A stretch of 64,000 nucleotides of DNA, from assembly GCF_001461695.1 (NCBI RefSeq), contig NZ_AUTC01000132.1:29235-93234 (forward strand), written 5' to 3'. Below, in pieces: positions 62,783 to 64,000 of the stretch. The number at the start of each line of letters is the position of its first letter. The stretch's first letter is position 1. A program made the translations under genes and the position numbers. The notes under the pieces are model-generated. The model was not told the origin of the DNA and ran no database searches. It saw nothing but the letters and a program-made list of their open reading frames with translations. This DNA comes from Sinorhizobium fredii USDA 205 (lineage in GTDB: Bacteria; Pseudomonadota; Alphaproteobacteria; Rhizobiales; Rhizobiaceae).

Positions 62783-63772
62783 TCAGCCACTCAGTGTCGC
62801 ACTGCGCGTGATGCAGCGGAATCCGACATGGCACGTCGACGTGTCGACGGGCTGCGCCATGCGGGCCGCCGGGCGGTAGCGCCGGCAGTAGTTGGCGGCG
62901 CAAAGATAGGAGCCGCCTTTCATGACCCTGCGCGGAATCTTGAGGTGCGGCTGGAGCGGATCAATGCTGTCCGCTTGATCGCCGCCCCTGGGATTGGAGA
63001 TCGTGCAGCACGGGCTGTCGATCTTGCCGTGGTCCTGATACCAGTCCGATGTCCATTGCCAGACATTGCCGGCCATGTCGTAGAGGCCATAGCCATTGCC
63101 CGGAAAGCTTGCGACGGGAGAGGTCGTTTCGTAGCCGTCCCCACACAGGTTCTGCCAGGGGAATTCACCTTGCCATGTATTGGCCATCGGTCGGCCGCCG
63201 GGCGTCCATTCGTCGCCCCACACATACTCCGCCGCTTCGAGCCCGCCGCGGGCCGCGAACTCCCATTCGGCCTCGGTTGGCAATTCCTTCCTCGCCCACA
63301 TGGCGTAGGCTTCCGCGTCCTCGTAGGCAACATGAACGACGGGATGATCGTAGAGGTGTTCTATCGAGCTTCCAGGCCCATGGGGGTGCCGCCAGTTCGC
63401 GCCTCGCAGATAGGCCCACCAGTTGTAGTGATTGCGCAGGTCGACGCGTGTCCTGGGCTTGCTGAAGACCACGGATGCTGGCGCCAGCATATCCGGCTTC
63501 GAACCCGGATAGTCCTTCGGATTCACCGGACGCTCGGCCAGCGTGACATAGCCGGTCGCCTCGACGAAGGCCGCGAACCCTCGATTGGTGACGGTACAGA
63601 CGTCCATCCAGAAGCCGGTGACCGCCACTTTGTGGGCCGGCGCTTCCTCGGGATAGTGCCTGTCCGACCCCATCAGGAAGGTGCCGCCCGGGATCCACAC
63701 CATCTCTGGGCCGAGGGAGGGCGTCAACGGCGAACCTATAGGGGTTCGTTCGGCATCGGCACGCTTTGTCAT
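62783..63772 (-). CDS. Formylglycine-generating enzyme (sulfatase-modifying factor) family
   Basis: 329 residues, SUMF1/FGE fold. The two catalytic cysteines occur in GGSYLCAANYCRRYRPAARM, with the same five-residue spacing as human Cys336/Cys341, so this is a true FGE candidate rather than a non-catalytic relative. Other conserved parts: MVWIPGGTFLMGSD, LPTEAEWEFAARGG, GNVWQWTSDWY and HVGFRC. It oxidises the active-site Cys of sulfatases to formylglycine. No sulfatase gene is in the window, but the sequence beyond the right edge could hold one. It follows the partial hydrolase by about 50 bases on the same strand. Confidence 0.92.
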   Translation of the reverse strand: MTKRADAERTPIGSPLTPSLGPEMVWIPGGTFLMGSDRHYPEEAPAHKVAVTGFWMDVCTVTNRGFAAFVEATGYVTLAERPVNPKDYPGSKPDMLAPASVVFSKPRTRVDLRNHYNWWAYLRGANWRHPHGPGSSIEHLYDHPVVHVAYEDAEAYAMWARKELPTEAEWEFAARGGLEAAEYVWGDEWTPGGRPMANTWQGEFPWQNLCGDGYETTSPVASFPGNGYGLYDMAGNVWQWTSDWYQDHGKIDSPCCTISNPRGGDQADSIDPLQPHLKIPRRVMKGGSYLCAANYCRRYRPAARMAQPVDTSTCHVGFRCITRSATLSG

Positions 63773-63821
63773 GACGTTTTGTTTCCTCGTTCCCGGCAGG
63801 ATCGGGTTTCATTTGTCGAGA

Positions 63822-64000
63822 TCACCGTTCGAACGCAAAGACCTTGGTCCAGTCGTTCTTCATGTCGACGACCGTCCAGTCCATGATCCCGGCTTCGTCG
63901 AGGCCCTTGTCCAGCCGGCCGATCGACGAGGCCCTATCATAGGCCCATTCCCGGTGACGTGCTTCCCGCAAATCGGATCGTTCTGAACTGGAATTTTCCA
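63822..64000 (-). CDS. C-terminus of a probable HAD-family hydrolase (partial)
   Basis: 59 codons from the window edge to a TGA at 63822-63824: SDLREARHREWAYDRASSIG, then RLDKGLDEAGIMDWTVVDMK, ending NDWTKVFAFER. The REWAYDR...GRLDKGLDEA pattern is one I associate with acid-phosphatase-like HAD proteins common beside sulfatase/FGE genes, but the catalytic motifs lie outside the window. Same strand as the FGE gene and probably co-transcribed. Confidence 0.6.
   Translation of the reverse strand, partial: ENSSSERSDLREARHREWAYDRASSIGRLDKGLDEAGIMDWTVVDMKNDWTKVFAFER

Overview
The window looks like a Sinorhizobium/Ensifer-type alphaproteobacterial replicon, perhaps a chromid or megaplasmid. The evidence is the high GC content, the matA-matB/matR malonate locus with an exact MatR operator, a thiCOSGE operon behind a TPP riboswitch, and a pqqABCDE operon. 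The taxonomic and replicon assignments are inference.

Layout. 1-3323: malonate catabolism (matB partial, matA, divergent matR). 3634-4397: Phd/PIN toxin-antitoxin pair. 4652-9275: thiamine operon. 9437-12870: LysR regulator, MFS exporter, SDR and a Tat-exported cyclophilin-like protein. 13329-14618: a bfd-like [2Fe-2S] gene and a metallo-beta-lactamase-fold hydrolase, entangled by a local duplication. 15015-16949: membrane adenylate/guanylate cyclase. 17175-36718: a large catabolic island with two SDRs, a YdiJ-type FAD/Fe-S dehydrogenase and a GntR regulator; a six-gene operon (hydantoinase/oxoprolinase A and B, aminotransferase, uronate-dehydrogenase-like protein, FAD oxidoreductase, ThDP enzyme); and a divergent branched-chain-type ABC importer whose livF is frameshifted. 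Similar promoter/operator elements join the parts of this island. I could not identify its substrate.

38094-53186 is a PQQ alcohol-oxidation region. It holds an MxaJ-like protein, cytochrome c, PQQ-system ABC binding protein and beta-propeller, a decayed ABC ATPase, pseudoazurin, and a hybrid kinase/FIST/LuxR signalling set. It also holds an ExaA/PedH-type alcohol dehydrogenase carrying the extra Asp expected of a lanthanide enzyme, and pqqABCDE. A 15-bp motif recurs at five sites in its promoter regions and is a candidate regulon signal.

53496-56392: two related AraC regulators and a cupin. 56430-60301: a graveyard of type VI secretion remnants, with a ClpV fragment, a frameshifted PD-(D/E)XK effector, a frameshifted DUF3396 immunity gene, a TusA-like chimera, an intact GAD-like/DUF1851 immunity gene, and fragments of a second immunity family, one fused to a DUF2092 remnant. 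60307-64000: small exported protein, lipoprotein hydrolase, outer-membrane beta-barrel, formylglycine-generating-type enzyme and the C-terminus of a probable HAD hydrolase. A hairpin repeat occurs three times in intergenic DNA. Several genes carry apparent one-base indels. These may be real decay or sequence error, and this cannot be settled from the window.
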